NCBI RefSeq assembly: GCF_002198715.1
Contig: NZ_MWLK01000015.1
Location: 1-64,000, forward strand
DNA from: Rhodomicrobium sp. R_RK_3
Lineage (GTDB): Bacteria > Pseudomonadota > Alphaproteobacteria > Rhizobiales > Rhodomicrobiaceae
DNA: 64,000 nt
Reading direction: 5' to 3'
A program made the translations under genes and the position numbers. The notes below the pieces were generated by a model, which did no database searches, was not told the origin of the DNA, and was given only the letters and a program-made list of their open reading frames with translations. Of the stretch, positions 53,079 through 62,845 are shown in pieces. Within the stretch, counting starts at the first letter, position 1; every line of letters starts with the position of its first letter.

Positions 53079-53472
53079 GCCGTTCTTCGACACCAATATC
53101 CTGCTCTACCTGTTATCGGACGAAGACGGCCGCGCCGACACGGCGGGCGCTCTGTTGCAGTCCGGCGGCTTGGTCAGCGTTCAGGTCTTGAACGAATTCG
53201 CAAGCGTGGCGAAACGCAAGCTCGGCATGGACTGGGAGGAAATCGCCGATATCCTCGGTGTGGTGAAAGCCGTCTGCAGCGTGGTACCGGTGGCCATCGA
53301 CACGCACGAACTCGGGATTTCGATCGCGAGGCGGTACGGCTTTACGGTCTATGACGGAATGATCTGGGCCGCCGCCCTTCTGACGGGGTGTCCGGTGCTT
53401 TACTCCGAGGATATGCAGCACGGCTTCGTCATTGACGGGACCGTGTTGCGAAATCCCTATGCGGAGAGTTGA
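53065..53472 (+). CDS. PIN-domain ribonuclease toxin (VapC-type)
   Basis: A 135-residue PIN protein with FFDTNILLYLLSDED (first Asp), VLNEFASVAKRK (Glu), YDGMIWAAALLTGC (Asp) and YSEDM near the C-terminus. All acidic metal ligands are present. With the AbrB antitoxin it forms a type II pair that stabilises the ICE. It is convergent with trbI, with a 37-bp gap. Confidence 0.92.
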   Translation: MSEVRPFFDTNILLYLLSDEDGRADTAGALLQSGGLVSVQVLNEFASVAKRKLGMDWEEIADILGVVKAVCSVVPVAIDTHELGISIARRYGFTVYDGMIWAAALLTGCPVLYSEDMQHGFVIDGTVLRNPYAES

Positions 53473-53509
53473 TGCCGCCGATCCTCTGCGTGTACGGCCT
53501 GGCCTGGGG

Positions 53510-54730
53510 TTATTTCTGCGGGTACGGGCTGAGTACCAAGTCCTTTTGCACGATGACGCGCAGCGGCCAGCCGGGCCGGACCTTGATTGTGGGCTGCACA
53601 TTGAGTTGCCGTTCCACGATCTGGCTTGCAGCGCGATTGGTGGTCTGACCGAGGCCCTGCCGCAAGGCTTCGACGAGATCGTTCTCGTCTCCTCCGAAAG
53701 ACAATTCGGTTCCAACATTCAGAAGCGTCGCCAAGGCGATGCCCTTCACCAGTTGCCAGGTGTGATTATCGACTTCGTCGGATAATCCAGCATATCCGCC
53801 CTGATCGGTCGCGGGCAGGTTCTCGATGACGATGGAAGAGCCATCGGGACGGATGATGCGTTGCCAGACGATCAAGGCGCGGTTCTGACCGAAACTGACC
53901 CGCGCGTCATATTTGCCGACAAGGCGGGCGCCTTGGGGAATGAGCAGATGCTTGCCGGAGACGGTGTCATAAACCGGCTCGGTCACCTGCGCGATAACGA
54001 AGCCCGGCAGGTCGGAATTCAGCCCCGTGATCAGGCTGGCGGCGATGACGGTGCCCGCCATCAGCTGGTATGGCGAGGCCGGTTTCTGAAGCGAGTGAGC
54101 ATTGTAGATGCCGGCCTCGGGCTTGGCGTTCAGGAAGGAAAGCTTGTCGGTTTGCGCAGTATCGCTGCTGCTTCCCGCAGCGAGCGGGGTGCCAGGGGCG
54201 AGCGATTGCAGGTCCCCTTGCAGCGCCGTCAATGCATCGCGTCCCGGATCTGCCTGCGCAGTTGATGGCGAGGATTCTCTTCCCAATATGGCCTGGCCCT
54301 TGATCTGGAAAAAGACCGGCGCCGAGCGCGCCTGACGCGCGAGGCGAAGCTGGTCCTGGAGGTCCTGATCGAGCAGCGCTAATTGTGCGGCCGCGTCTGG
54401 AGACGGCTGATCCCGATCGCCGGCTGCAGGTGCGATCTCCCCAATACGCTCCGGCGGCCGGACGGCGTCATAGCGTTTCGGCAGCCCCTCCAAGCCCTCG
54501 GCATAGGGTTTGGTGTCCGTGTTCAGCAGTTCGGTCGGCCCTTGCGCCGTCCAGACAACGGGCCGCAAGGCGAGGATCACAAGTCCCGCGATTGCCGTCA
54601 CGCCAAGGGCGACGCCGCCGATCACGACTCGGCGATTGATGCGCGTCACCGGCCGTGGCTTCACGCGCAGCTCGACGCTGTCGGGATCGACTTTCTCCGG
54701 GGCGATGGGCGTTTCGGCGCTGTCGCTCAT
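53510..54730 (-). CDS. trbI: TrbI, second cluster
   Basis: A 406-residue VirB10-type protein with transmembrane helix near residues 35-55, a variable acidic middle and the conserved barrel GTVIAASLITGLNSDLPGFV, LLIPQGARLVGKYD, RIIRPDGSSIV. The ATG at 54730 overlaps the trbG stop (ATGA). It is clearly homologous to copy 1 in the C-terminal half and different in the linker. Confidence 0.93.
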   Translation of the reverse strand: MSDSAETPIAPEKVDPDSVELRVKPRPVTRINRRVVIGGVALGVTAIAGLVILALRPVVWTAQGPTELLNTDTKPYAEGLEGLPKRYDAVRPPERIGEIAPAAGDRDQPSPDAAAQLALLDQDLQDQLRLARQARSAPVFFQIKGQAILGRESSPSTAQADPGRDALTALQGDLQSLAPGTPLAAGSSSDTAQTDKLSFLNAKPEAGIYNAHSLQKPASPYQLMAGTVIAASLITGLNSDLPGFVIAQVTEPVYDTVSGKHLLIPQGARLVGKYDARVSFGQNRALIVWQRIIRPDGSSIVIENLPATDQGGYAGLSDEVDNHTWQLVKGIALATLLNVGTELSFGGDENDLVEALRQGLGQTTNRAASQIVERQLNVQPTIKVRPGWPLRVIVQKDLVLSPYPQK

Positions 54731-55725
54731 TTCCAGACCTCGCGCCATTGCGCATCGCGCCGGGTGATCCGCACGATGCGCTGTGGGTCTTCGCCTTGCC
54801 GCAGCTCCGCGGCAGCGAATAGCCGATCAACGATATAGGTCGAGCCTTTGACGCGGTAGTTGACCAGCGCCGGCTTCCCGTCGGCGCCCGCGATGAACAA
54901 GGGCGGGGCTTCGCCTTGGCGAAGCGTCGATGGAAACTGGATGTAAACCTTATTGCCGTCGTCGAAAACCTGGGCGGGCCGCCACGGCGCATCGCCGTCG
55001 ATGCGGTAGCGGAAGCGGATCGCGTCGAGGGCGATGCGCGTATCGACGACGGCCTCGCGCGCCGCTGCTTGGGCTTCAGCTTGGCGCTTGCGGATCACAA
55101 GCTCGGACAAGGGATAGGTCCAGGAGACGCTGGCAATATAGGTTTTCTCCGTCGAGGTCAGCTCCAGATGGTAGGTGCGCCGGTCGGTTGCGATGACAAG
55201 GTTGGTGGCAAGATCTGCGGCGATGGGCTTGACGAGGATATGGGTGCGGGCCGAGGCGCCCGCGCCGCTCTGGGTGTCACCGATCACCCAGCGCACCGTG
55301 TCGCCGGAGGAGACCGACAGCAATGTCTCCCCCGGCTCGAGGGCAATATCGGAAACCTGATTGACGGCCGCATAGAGCTGGTACAGCGCGCCTTGGGTGA
55401 AGGGGTAGACCTGCATGGCGTTGATGCTGCTATCCTTCCCCGGCACAATCTTGGCGGCGGCATTGGCATCCGCGACCCGATCCTCGGGCGGCTTTTCCGG
55501 TCCGGCGCCTTTAATCTCCGCTTTTTGCGGCAATGGTTTCAACTGACCGGGAAGCGGCAGCGGCTCCGGCACCGTGACGACGGAGGTCTCGAACCTGGAT
55601 GGTGGCTCAGGCTCAGCCTTGGCAAAGACCGGCGGGTCCAACGCGATCTCCGGAATGCGAACTTTCGTGGCGCAGGCAGCAACCAACGCCGACAGAGCAA
55701 GAAGCGCGACGGTAGAGCTCTTCAT
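54727..55725 (-). CDS. trbG: TrbG, second cluster
   Basis: A 332-residue VirB9-type protein. The signal peptide MKSSTVALLALSALVAACA has a lipobox. The beta domains hold TYIASVSWTYP and FDDGNKVYIQFP, as in copy 1. The ATG at 55725 overlaps the trbF stop; the frame is open 9 codons further, but the signal peptide starts here. Confidence 0.93.
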   Translation of the reverse strand: MKSSTVALLALSALVAACATKVRIPEIALDPPVFAKAEPEPPSRFETSVVTVPEPLPLPGQLKPLPQKAEIKGAGPEKPPEDRVADANAAAKIVPGKDSSINAMQVYPFTQGALYQLYAAVNQVSDIALEPGETLLSVSSGDTVRWVIGDTQSGAGASARTHILVKPIAADLATNLVIATDRRTYHLELTSTEKTYIASVSWTYPLSELVIRKRQAEAQAAAREAVVDTRIALDAIRFRYRIDGDAPWRPAQVFDDGNKVYIQFPSTLRQGEAPPLFIAGADGKPALVNYRVKGSTYIVDRLFAAAELRQGEDPQRIVRITRRDAQWREVWK

Positions 55726-56414
55726 TTCTCGCCTCCCAGATCCTGGCCCCAATTGAAGGCGGTTATGTAGATCCCAAGCGGGTTCTTGCGCAGCCTCGCC
55801 TCATCGCGGGGGGCCGCGATCATCATCGTGAACAGGCCGGTGAAGCGCTTGGTGGCGACAAGCGCGCCGCCTTCAAAGCTCTGCTCCTGCCAGCGCAGCT
55901 GGAAGGACGATGGCGAGGCCCTGACCGCGCTCGTCACATCGACAGCGATGGTTCCCCGCCCAAGACGGGCAAAGGGATCATTGCCGCGGGCATAGTCGTT
56001 CAGCGTCACCGCCGCTTCCGCCGTGACGTAGTCATAGGCGTTCAGCCAATTCTGCCGGACGATCACCGCATCGCTGGAGAGGCCGCGCACCTGTTCGACG
56101 AAGCGGGCAAGATGATAGGCGATCTGCGCATCCCTCGGCTCATAGGCGCGTGAGGCGGGATTGATCTGGCGGACGCTGCCGCTGGCTTCGATTTCAACCA
56201 CATAGGGCACCACCAATCCGCTTTGGGCGTACCAGGCAAAAGCGCCTGCAAGGCCGATGGAGAGGCCTAAAGACCCAAAGGCCATCAGCCGCCAATTCCT
56301 GGCTTGCGCCCGCGCCGAACCAAGCCGTTCATCCCAGACCTGCGCCGCCTTTTGGTAGGGCGTGACGGGCGGCGGCGTACGGCCATAGCGCATGCTTCCC
56401 CGTTTGAAGACCAT
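55722..56414 (-). CDS. trbF: TrbF, second cluster
   Basis: A 230-residue VirB8-type protein with PYQKAAQVWDERLGSARAQ, a single transmembrane helix and VVPYVVEIE, then the periplasmic domain. It is the closest intact relative in the window of the TrbF-like tail on the MFS protein (both have the QVW pair). Confidence 0.93.
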   Translation of the reverse strand: MVFKRGSMRYGRTPPPVTPYQKAAQVWDERLGSARAQARNWRLMAFGSLGLSIGLAGAFAWYAQSGLVVPYVVEIEASGSVRQINPASRAYEPRDAQIAYHLARFVEQVRGLSSDAVIVRQNWLNAYDYVTAEAAVTLNDYARGNDPFARLGRGTIAVDVTSAVRASPSSFQLRWQEQSFEGGALVATKRFTGLFTMMIAAPRDEARLRKNPLGIYITAFNWGQDLGGEK

Positions 56415-56423
56415 GAGCGGCTC

Positions 56424-57692
56424 CTATTTCTCTTGTAAGTTTGGACCTTGGCCCTGGGCCGGCCGATCGCCGGACGAGATGGATTGCGCGGCGATGAAGC
56501 CTGTGGCCCGCAGGCGGTTCGCCCGGGACATGCTCCGCGCCCAGCCGGGTGCGCCGCCTTGGCCGTCGCCGCCGGGGGCAGACCCGTTACCCCCATGTCT
56601 CGACGTCGCGCGCAGGCCATAGGCCGAGCCTTGCGCGTAGGCGTCGGCGATCGGGCTCGACATGGCGGATGCGGCACGCCGGATAGGCTCGCCGATCGCC
56701 GCCTGCGCCATCCCCCGTACCCCGCCTTGCTCGTAGGAGGTGGAGGCGGCGCCAGACATTGCGGCCGCCGCCCGAACGGCGCCGCCACCGATGGCGCCTG
56801 CTGTTCGTGCCGCACCCGAGGCCAAAGCCGCCGCACCGATGCCCGCTGCTGCGACACCCATCGTAGTCGCGACCGCCGATCCCGCACCCAATTGCGGTGC
56901 TCCCGAAATCAAGCCTGCTGCAAGGGCGGGAACGAAGATCGCCAGTCCGAAGACTGCGATCGCCCCCAGAATGGCGGAGGCGGCGTGATTGAGCGTCGCC
57001 TCGCCGGTCAACGGCTGAACGAGCGTGCCGAAGACGGAGGAGCCAATACCGATGACGATGGCGAGCACCATCAGCTTGATGCCGGACGAAAGCACATTGC
57101 CAAGCACGCGCTCGGCAAGGAACGAGGTTCGCCCGAACAGAGCGAATGGCACCAGCAGGAAACCAGCCAACGTCGTCAGCTTGAATTCGATGATGGCGAT
57201 GAAGAGCTGTACGGCGAGGACGAAGAAGGCGAGGAGCACGATGCCCCAGGCGAGCATCAGGACGATAATGGTAACGAAGTTTTCGAAGAAGCTGGTCAGG
57301 CCGACCAGCTCCCCGGCCTTCTGCAAGAGAGGGTGCGCCGCCTTGAAACCGGTATCGGCGACAAAGCCGGGGCGCATTAAATCGTTAGCTGACATCGACG
57401 CGCCGGACGCCTTCAGGCCCAAGCCGCCGAAGGAGCGGAAGACGATGTCGGCGAGATCCTTCCAGTTGTTCAGCAGGAAGGCAAAAAAGCCGACATACAA
57501 AACCTTGCGGACGAGCTGGGCGGGGATGTTGTCGTCATTGCCCCAGGCCCAGAACAGCCCCGCAAGCGTAATGTCGATGGCAACCAGCACGCTCGTGAGA
57601 TACGCCACATCGCCTGAGACCAGCCCGAAGCCGCTGTCGATATAGCGCGAGAAGGTCTCAGTGAAGCGGTCGATGATGGCGAGATCGTCCAT
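56424..57692 (-). CDS. trbL: TrbL, second cluster
   Basis: A 422-residue VirB6-type channel protein starting MDDLAIIDRFTETFSRY, with about six transmembrane helices and an Ala/Gly-rich tail ending in QGPNLQEK. It starts 12 bp after trbJ, so trbK is absent. Homologous to 29350-30624. Confidence 0.93.
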   Translation of the reverse strand: MDDLAIIDRFTETFSRYIDSGFGLVSGDVAYLTSVLVAIDITLAGLFWAWGNDDNIPAQLVRKVLYVGFFAFLLNNWKDLADIVFRSFGGLGLKASGASMSANDLMRPGFVADTGFKAAHPLLQKAGELVGLTSFFENFVTIIVLMLAWGIVLLAFFVLAVQLFIAIIEFKLTTLAGFLLVPFALFGRTSFLAERVLGNVLSSGIKLMVLAIVIGIGSSVFGTLVQPLTGEATLNHAASAILGAIAVFGLAIFVPALAAGLISGAPQLGAGSAVATTMGVAAAGIGAAALASGAARTAGAIGGGAVRAAAAMSGAASTSYEQGGVRGMAQAAIGEPIRRAASAMSSPIADAYAQGSAYGLRATSRHGGNGSAPGGDGQGGAPGWARSMSRANRLRATGFIAAQSISSGDRPAQGQGPNLQEK

Positions 57693-57704
57693 GACGGCGT
57701 CTTC

Positions 57705-58430
57705 CTACGGGTGGGCCGCGTAAGCGCTGCCCGAGCCGAGAAAGCTTCTCAGCCGGACACGGGCTTCTTCTTCGGCGGCGAGGCGTCGCGCCCGGTCGGC
57801 GGTCTCGCCGCGGGATTGCGCTGCCAGCAACGCTTGCAGTTGCAGTTGTTGCTTGAGGGTGAGGCCTTGCAGCTCATTGCCCGCCTGCGCGGCTTCGAGC
57901 GCTCCGGGCGCGGCCCTCGAGCGGGCAAGCAGCGCGGTGAGCGTCTCGGTATCCGCCGCCAATCCATCCGCCGTGGCCGCCTCCAAGAGGCCCGATCGCT
58001 TGACGCTTTCGAGCGTTTCGCTCCAGCGCGCCTTGGTTTGCTGGATGGATGTTTCGGCCGACAGATCCGCGAACTCTGTTGGATAGAGCTTGGCAAACGA
58101 GGTTTCGGTATCCTGCAGTTTCAGAGCGATGGCGCTTCCGCTGTGGAGCGCGCCGGTGATCTGTGACAGCTGTTGCTGGAGCTGCGGCGCGATCGTTTGG
58201 CCGCTGGAGGCAAGGTTCTGATCCATGCGCTTCAGCATGTCGATCTGGTTCTGGATTGCCTTGACCTGGTTGTTGATCTGCTGCAGGGCGCGCAGCGTGG
58301 CGATGTAGTTCTGCTTGTAGTTCCAGGGGTCATAAACGATGTCGGCATTTGCGTTTTTGTGGAAGCAGCCAAGGAATGCGGAGGCCAGAACGAAGGCAAA
58401 GAACACCCGATGCACGAAATGGCGTGCCAT
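57705..58430 (-). CDS. trbJ: TrbJ, second cluster
   Basis: A 241-residue exported coiled-coil protein. The signal peptide (VFFAFVLASAFLGCF) ends near NANA, followed by VYDPWNYKQNYIATLRALQQ and long amphipathic helices. Here it is a separate gene, 32 bp after trbE, unlike the TrbE-TrbJ fusion in the first cluster. Confidence 0.92.
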   Translation of the reverse strand: MARHFVHRVFFAFVLASAFLGCFHKNANADIVYDPWNYKQNYIATLRALQQINNQVKAIQNQIDMLKRMDQNLASSGQTIAPQLQQQLSQITGALHSGSAIALKLQDTETSFAKLYPTEFADLSAETSIQQTKARWSETLESVKRSGLLEAATADGLAADTETLTALLARSRAAPGALEAAQAGNELQGLTLKQQLQLQALLAAQSRGETADRARRLAAEEEARVRLRSFLGSGSAYAAHP

Positions 58431-58462
58431 GAGCTTTCTCCAGAATTGGTGAGAGTTGGGGT

Positions 58463-61027
58463 TTAGGCGCGGAACGGCGACAGGCGGGCGACCAACTCCG
58501 CTTCGAGGACAGGATCCGGGATGAGTTCTTCCTCGTCGTCCTCGTCCTCATGCGGATGAGGTGACATTGCCGCTGCCGCGGGCGCTCCGGCGCCGCCATC
58601 GCCGGTGTTCGATGTCTTCGCCACCTGATCCAAGAGCTCGGCGGCCCAGCCAAGCCCTTTGGCCCTCAGAAATTCTGCTGGGAAGCGATGCCTGGGATGA
58701 TTGGCGGATGTCTCCTGCACCAGCTTCAGATCCGCCGGCGAGGATGCGCCGCATAGGCTCAGCGCGATGGAGCCAAGGCCGAGCTCGAACAGCCGGTTGC
58801 CGCGCGCCGATTGGAGGTAGTAATCGCGCTTGGGCGCGGCCTGGGCGATAATCTCGACCTGCCGGGAATTCAGACCGAAGCGTCTATAGATCGCCGCCGA
58901 TTGGGGTTCTTGCGCCCGAGAATTGGGCAGGAAAATCCGGGTCATGCAGCTTTCGATGATGGCGGGCGCGATTTTGGAGTTTTCGATATCGGCGAGCGAC
59001 TGCGTCGCAAACACCACCGCGACGTTCTTCTTGCGCAAGGTCTTGAGCCAGGCGCGAATCGTCTCGGCGAGCAGCGGGTGATCGAGGAACAGCCAGGCCT
59101 CATCGAGAATGAGGAGTGTCGGCGATCCGTCGAACCGCGCCTCCAGCCGGTGGAACAGATAGGACAGAACCGGAGCGACGAGCCCCTTATGCCGCATCAA
59201 CTCTTCCAGCTCGATATGCAGCACGGCGGCGTCAGCGATCGTCTCCTGCGTGCCGTCGAGCAATCGTCCGAAGGCGCCATCCAACGTGTATGGGTTCAGC
59301 GCCTGCGTCAGCGCCGCCGATTGAACGAGCACAGCCAATCCGGTCAGCGTGCGCTCCTCTGGAGGCGCGGAGGCCAGACTTTCCAACGCCGTCCAAACCG
59401 CCTCGCGCACCTCCGGATCGACGCGCATTCCGTCCTGGGCAAGGAGGGCGCAGACCCATTCGAGCCCGAAAGCACGAATCTCCAGCTTGTCCACATGGCG
59501 CAAGGGTTGCAGCGTCAGGTTCCCGTCCAGGGACAGATCGATCGCTTCACCGCCCATGGCAAGACAGGCAGCTTTGGCGGATTTGCCCTTGTCGAAGACG
59601 ATCACTTTTGCGCCGATGAAACGCCGGAACTGCAAGGCCAAAAGGGCGAGCAGTACCGACTTGCCGGCGCCGGTCGGACCGACCACCAAGCTGTGGCCGA
59701 CATCGCCGACATGCAGATCGAGGCGGAACGGAGTGGAGCCTCGCGTTCTGGTCATCATCAAGGGCGGGGCGTTGAGATGCCCATTGCGATCCGGGCCGGC
59801 CCAGACGGCGGAGACCGGCATCATATGAGCCAGATTGAGCGTGTGCACCAAGGGCTGGCGGATATTGGCGTAAGGGTTTCCGGGCAAGCTGCCGAGCCAG
59901 GCCTCGACCGCGTTCAGGCTCTCGCGGATGGTCACGAACCCACGCGCATTGACGATGCGTTCGATAGCGATCAGCTTGTCCTCGACCTTGCGCTCCGAGG
60001 CGTCGCGCACCACGATGGTGGTCGTCACATAACCGAAGGTGACGTCATCCGAGCCCAGTTCTTGCAAAGCCTCGTCGGCGTCTGCGGCCTTGTTGCCGGC
60101 ATCGGTATCGATGAGCGCGCTTTCGCGGGCAAACATGACCTCGCGCACGACGGCCATCACCGATTTGCGCTTGGCGAACCATTGCCGGCGGAGTTTGCCA
60201 AGCTCGCGTTCCGCCTCGCGCTTGTCGAGCGGGATGAAGCGTGTCACCCAGCGATAGGAAAAGCCGAGATCGTTCAGGGTATCGAGCATTCCGGGCGAGG
60301 TGCTGTTCGGGAAGCCGAGCACGGTCAGCACCCGCAAATGCTGGTCGCCGAGCCTAGGCGAGACGCCTCCCGTCAAGGGACTATCGCAAAGGATGGCATC
60401 GAGATAAGCAGGCACATCAGGCGCTGCCACCCTCATGCGTTTCGCAGAGACTGTGTTGTGCAGATAGGTGAGGAGCTCTGTGTCGCGTAGCGGCACCAGT
60501 TCGGGCAGGATGTTGGCAAGCAGCGCCAGTGCCCGGTCGGTTTCGGAGATGAAGCCGTCGAGATGGGCACGCGGATCGAGGAGGGGCGCCTGGCCACCGT
60601 CGCGTTCGTAGAGCAGGCCTTCGGTCTTCGCCGCGGCGTCGGCAGGCGGCAAGTACAGGAGACTGAGATAATACCTGCTCTCGAAATGGCTGAGTTCGGC
60701 CTCGAAGCCCGCTTTGCGTTCCTCATCCACCAGCCAGGAGACGGGATCGGCAAAGCAACCGCCGGGATAGGATTGGGCCGGAATGCGCTCGGCCTCGAAA
60801 AACATGGCCCAGCGCGATCCGAAGCGTTTGAGCACGTTGTTCAATCGCGCCGTGATTGAGACCAGTTCGGCGTCGGTGGCGCTATCGAGATCGGGGCCGC
60901 GATAGCTGGCGGCGCGCAGGAAGCTGCCATCCTTATTGAGGATGACACCGGGCGCCACCAAGCAGGCCCAGGGCAGATAATCGGCAAGGCTGACGGATTT
61001 CTTGCGGTATTCGGCGAGGTTCAGCAT
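58463..61027 (-). CDS. trbE: TrbE, VirB4-type ATPase, second cluster
   Basis: An 854-residue membrane-associated ATPase with Walker A GPTGAGKS, Walker B LLILDEAWLF and FATQSLADIE. The C-terminal 60 residues are Pro/Ala then acidic (HEDEDDEEE) and end in a normal stop. The start MLNLAEYRKKS overlaps trbD, as in the first cluster. It energises substrate transfer and pilus biogenesis. Confidence 0.95.
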   Translation of the reverse strand: MLNLAEYRKKSVSLADYLPWACLVAPGVILNKDGSFLRAASYRGPDLDSATDAELVSITARLNNVLKRFGSRWAMFFEAERIPAQSYPGGCFADPVSWLVDEERKAGFEAELSHFESRYYLSLLYLPPADAAAKTEGLLYERDGGQAPLLDPRAHLDGFISETDRALALLANILPELVPLRDTELLTYLHNTVSAKRMRVAAPDVPAYLDAILCDSPLTGGVSPRLGDQHLRVLTVLGFPNSTSPGMLDTLNDLGFSYRWVTRFIPLDKREAERELGKLRRQWFAKRKSVMAVVREVMFARESALIDTDAGNKAADADEALQELGSDDVTFGYVTTTIVVRDASERKVEDKLIAIERIVNARGFVTIRESLNAVEAWLGSLPGNPYANIRQPLVHTLNLAHMMPVSAVWAGPDRNGHLNAPPLMMTRTRGSTPFRLDLHVGDVGHSLVVGPTGAGKSVLLALLALQFRRFIGAKVIVFDKGKSAKAACLAMGGEAIDLSLDGNLTLQPLRHVDKLEIRAFGLEWVCALLAQDGMRVDPEVREAVWTALESLASAPPEERTLTGLAVLVQSAALTQALNPYTLDGAFGRLLDGTQETIADAAVLHIELEELMRHKGLVAPVLSYLFHRLEARFDGSPTLLILDEAWLFLDHPLLAETIRAWLKTLRKKNVAVVFATQSLADIENSKIAPAIIESCMTRIFLPNSRAQEPQSAAIYRRFGLNSRQVEIIAQAAPKRDYYLQSARGNRLFELGLGSIALSLCGASSPADLKLVQETSANHPRHRFPAEFLRAKGLGWAAELLDQVAKTSNTGDGGAGAPAAAAMSPHPHEDEDDEEELIPDPVLEAELVARLSPFRA

Positions 61028-61293
61028 GAGAGATACCCCTTATGGCGGGAATGCCGGGACAGAACTGCGAAGAAGGCGGGGTCTTTGCGGGTGAGCCAGA
61101 CGGCTAGCGCGTGGCCCAGGAGCCAGATGAGGAGACCGGCGAGCCAAAGCCTGAGGCCGAGGCCAATGGCGGCCGCCAGCGTGCCGTTCACAATGGCAAA
61201 GCCGCGCGGGGCGCCGCCAAGCAGCACGGGCTCGGTCAGTGCCCGATGCAGCGGCACTTCGAAGCCGGGAGAGATCGATGGGAGATGATCCAT
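61021..61293 (-). CDS. trbD: TrbD, second cluster
   Basis: A 90-residue VirB3-type membrane protein with FEVPLHRALTEPVLLGGAPR and two transmembrane helices, ending in SRHSRHKGYLSC. The ATG at 61293 gives the same length as copy 1; the open frame runs 24 codons further without support. Confidence 0.92.
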   Translation of the reverse strand: MDHLPSISPGFEVPLHRALTEPVLLGGAPRGFAIVNGTLAAAIGLGLRLWLAGLLIWLLGHALAVWLTRKDPAFFAVLSRHSRHKGYLSC

Positions 61294-61303
61294 GGATGGC
61301 GCC

Positions 61304-61657
61304 TCAGTCGATGACCGCGCCGCCGGCGAAGGCGAAGAAGGACAGGAAGAAGGATGTCGCAGCAAACGCGATGGTCAGGCCAAAGACGACCTGCACGAGC
61401 CGCCGAAAGCCGCCCGACATGTCGCCGAAGGCGAGGCTGAGGCCGGTGCCGATGATGACGATCACCGCCACCATCTTGGCGACCGGCCCCTCGATCGAAT
61501 CCAGGATTTTCTGGAGCGGCGCCTCCCACGGCATGCCGGATCCGGCACCGTAGGCGGGCGAGGCCGAGAGGAGTGCCAGGGCCATTGCGGCCAACGACAG
61601 GCGGGCCGGCAATGATGGCCGAAACCGTTCCAATGGAGCAAAAATTGCGGAGAGCAT
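61304..61657 (-). CDS. trbC: TrbC pilin, second cluster
   Basis: A 117-residue VirB2-type prepilin with a signal segment ending at SPAYGAGSGMPWE, two transmembrane helices and the GDMSGGFRR loop. The ATG at 61657 has GAGGG upstream. The 234-bp gap to trbB is unlike the first cluster, where the two genes overlap. Confidence 0.92.
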   Translation of the reverse strand: MLSAIFAPLERFRPSLPARLSLAAMALALLSASPAYGAGSGMPWEAPLQKILDSIEGPVAKMVAVIVIIGTGLSLAFGDMSGGFRRLVQVVFGLTIAFAATSFFLSFFAFAGGAVID

Positions 61658-61891
61658 GACTTGATTTCCCTCAAGATGATGAGGCCCAAGCATGCGTGGG
61701 GCAGCGAAAAATCCCTATGAGGGAAGCCGAGAAATGCCGTGAATGCGTGGGCAAATGCCGGACAAACGGGGAGTGAACGGCCGCAGGCGCTCGGCGCCGG
61801 GCAGGCCGGGTTGATAATACTGGGCGGGATCTTGGTGGCGTTGAACGCTAAGGTCCCGCCGGATAGGAAATGACCTATTGGTCAACGCAGT
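61658..61891 (-). promoter_or_regulatory. trbB-trbC gap with a strong hairpin
   Basis: GGCGGGATCTT (61823-61833) pairs with AAGGTCCCGCC (61850-61860), an 11-bp stem with one mismatch and a 16-nt loop. It lies just after the trbB stop on the coding strand. There is no T tract. It may reduce read-through, protect the upstream message, or mark an internal promoter before trbC. Confidence 0.5.
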
Positions 61892-62845
61892 TTAGGCGCT
61901 CAGGGCCTTCAGTCGATAACCGCCGGACGGATCGATTCCATCGACCGCAAGCAGTTCAGTGACCCGGCGCTCCTCGCCCCGCCCTTGCAGGTAGACGATC
62001 AAATCGACCGTCTCGGCGATCAGGGATTTTGGAACGATCGCCACCGCTTCCTGGATCAATTGCTCAAGCCGTGCCAAGGCAGCGGTCGCCGAATTGGCAT
62101 GCACCGTAGCGATGCCGCCCGGATGCCCAGTGTTCCAGGCTTTCAGCATGTCGAGCGCTTCTCCGCCCCTCACCTCGCCAATGATAATGCGGTCGGGGCG
62201 CAAACGCAGCGTTGACCGCACGAGGTCGGAAAGGGAGACGACGCCAGATTTGGTCTTGAGGGCGATGCAATCCTCGGCCTCGCAGCGCAGTTCGCGTGTG
62301 TCTTCCAGAATAATCACGCGCTCGCCCATGGTGGCGATCTCGGCGAGCAGTGCATTGGCAAGCGTTGTCTTGCCCGATGAGGTGCCGCCGGCAATGAGGA
62401 TATTCCGGCGGTCCGTCACGGCCTGCCGGAGCGCCTGGGCCTGATCCTCGGTCATCATGCTTTTGCTGACGTAGTCGCTGAGCCTGAAAATTATTCCGGC
62501 AGGCTTTCGGATCGAAAAGCATGGCGCGGTTGCGATGGGCGGCAAAAGCCCCTCAAAGCGCTCGCGGGTTTCCGGCAATTCCGCTGAGACGATTGGCGAC
62601 CAGGCATGAGCTTCGCTCCGTGCATGGGCGGCGACAATGCGGATGATGCGTTCGGTGTCAGCCGCGCCCAGGACATGACCGGAAAAGCTGCGGCCCCGGC
62701 CGGCCCGATCGACCCACAATTTTCCGTCGGGATTGACCATGATTTCGATGGTGCTTGGATCTTGAAGCGCCTGTCCAATGGCTCGGCCAAAAGCCGTCGC
62801 CAACATCTGACGCCGGCGGCTATCGGCTTCTTCCTTGCCCGTCAC
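61892..62845 (-). CDS. trbB: TrbB ATPase, second cluster
   Basis: A 317-residue VirB11-type ATPase with IEIMVNPDGKLWVDR, Walker A GGTSSGKTTLANALL, EDTRELRCEA, DRIIIGEVRGGEALD and HPGGIATVHANS. It overlaps the CopG-like gene by 4 bp. Confidence 0.95.
   Translation of the reverse strand: MTGKEEADSRRRQMLATAFGRAIGQALQDPSTIEIMVNPDGKLWVDRAGRGRSFSGHVLGAADTERIIRIVAAHARSEAHAWSPIVSAELPETRERFEGLLPPIATAPCFSIRKPAGIIFRLSDYVSKSMMTEDQAQALRQAVTDRRNILIAGGTSSGKTTLANALLAEIATMGERVIILEDTRELRCEAEDCIALKTKSGVVSLSDLVRSTLRLRPDRIIIGEVRGGEALDMLKAWNTGHPGGIATVHANSATAALARLEQLIQEAVAIVPKSLIAETVDLIVYLQGRGEERRVTELLAVDGIDPSGGYRLKALSA

Noticed and set aside
58811-60490. 559-codon plus-strand frame opposite the second trbE
   Set aside because: Mirror case of the previous one: the same antisense composition and no domain.
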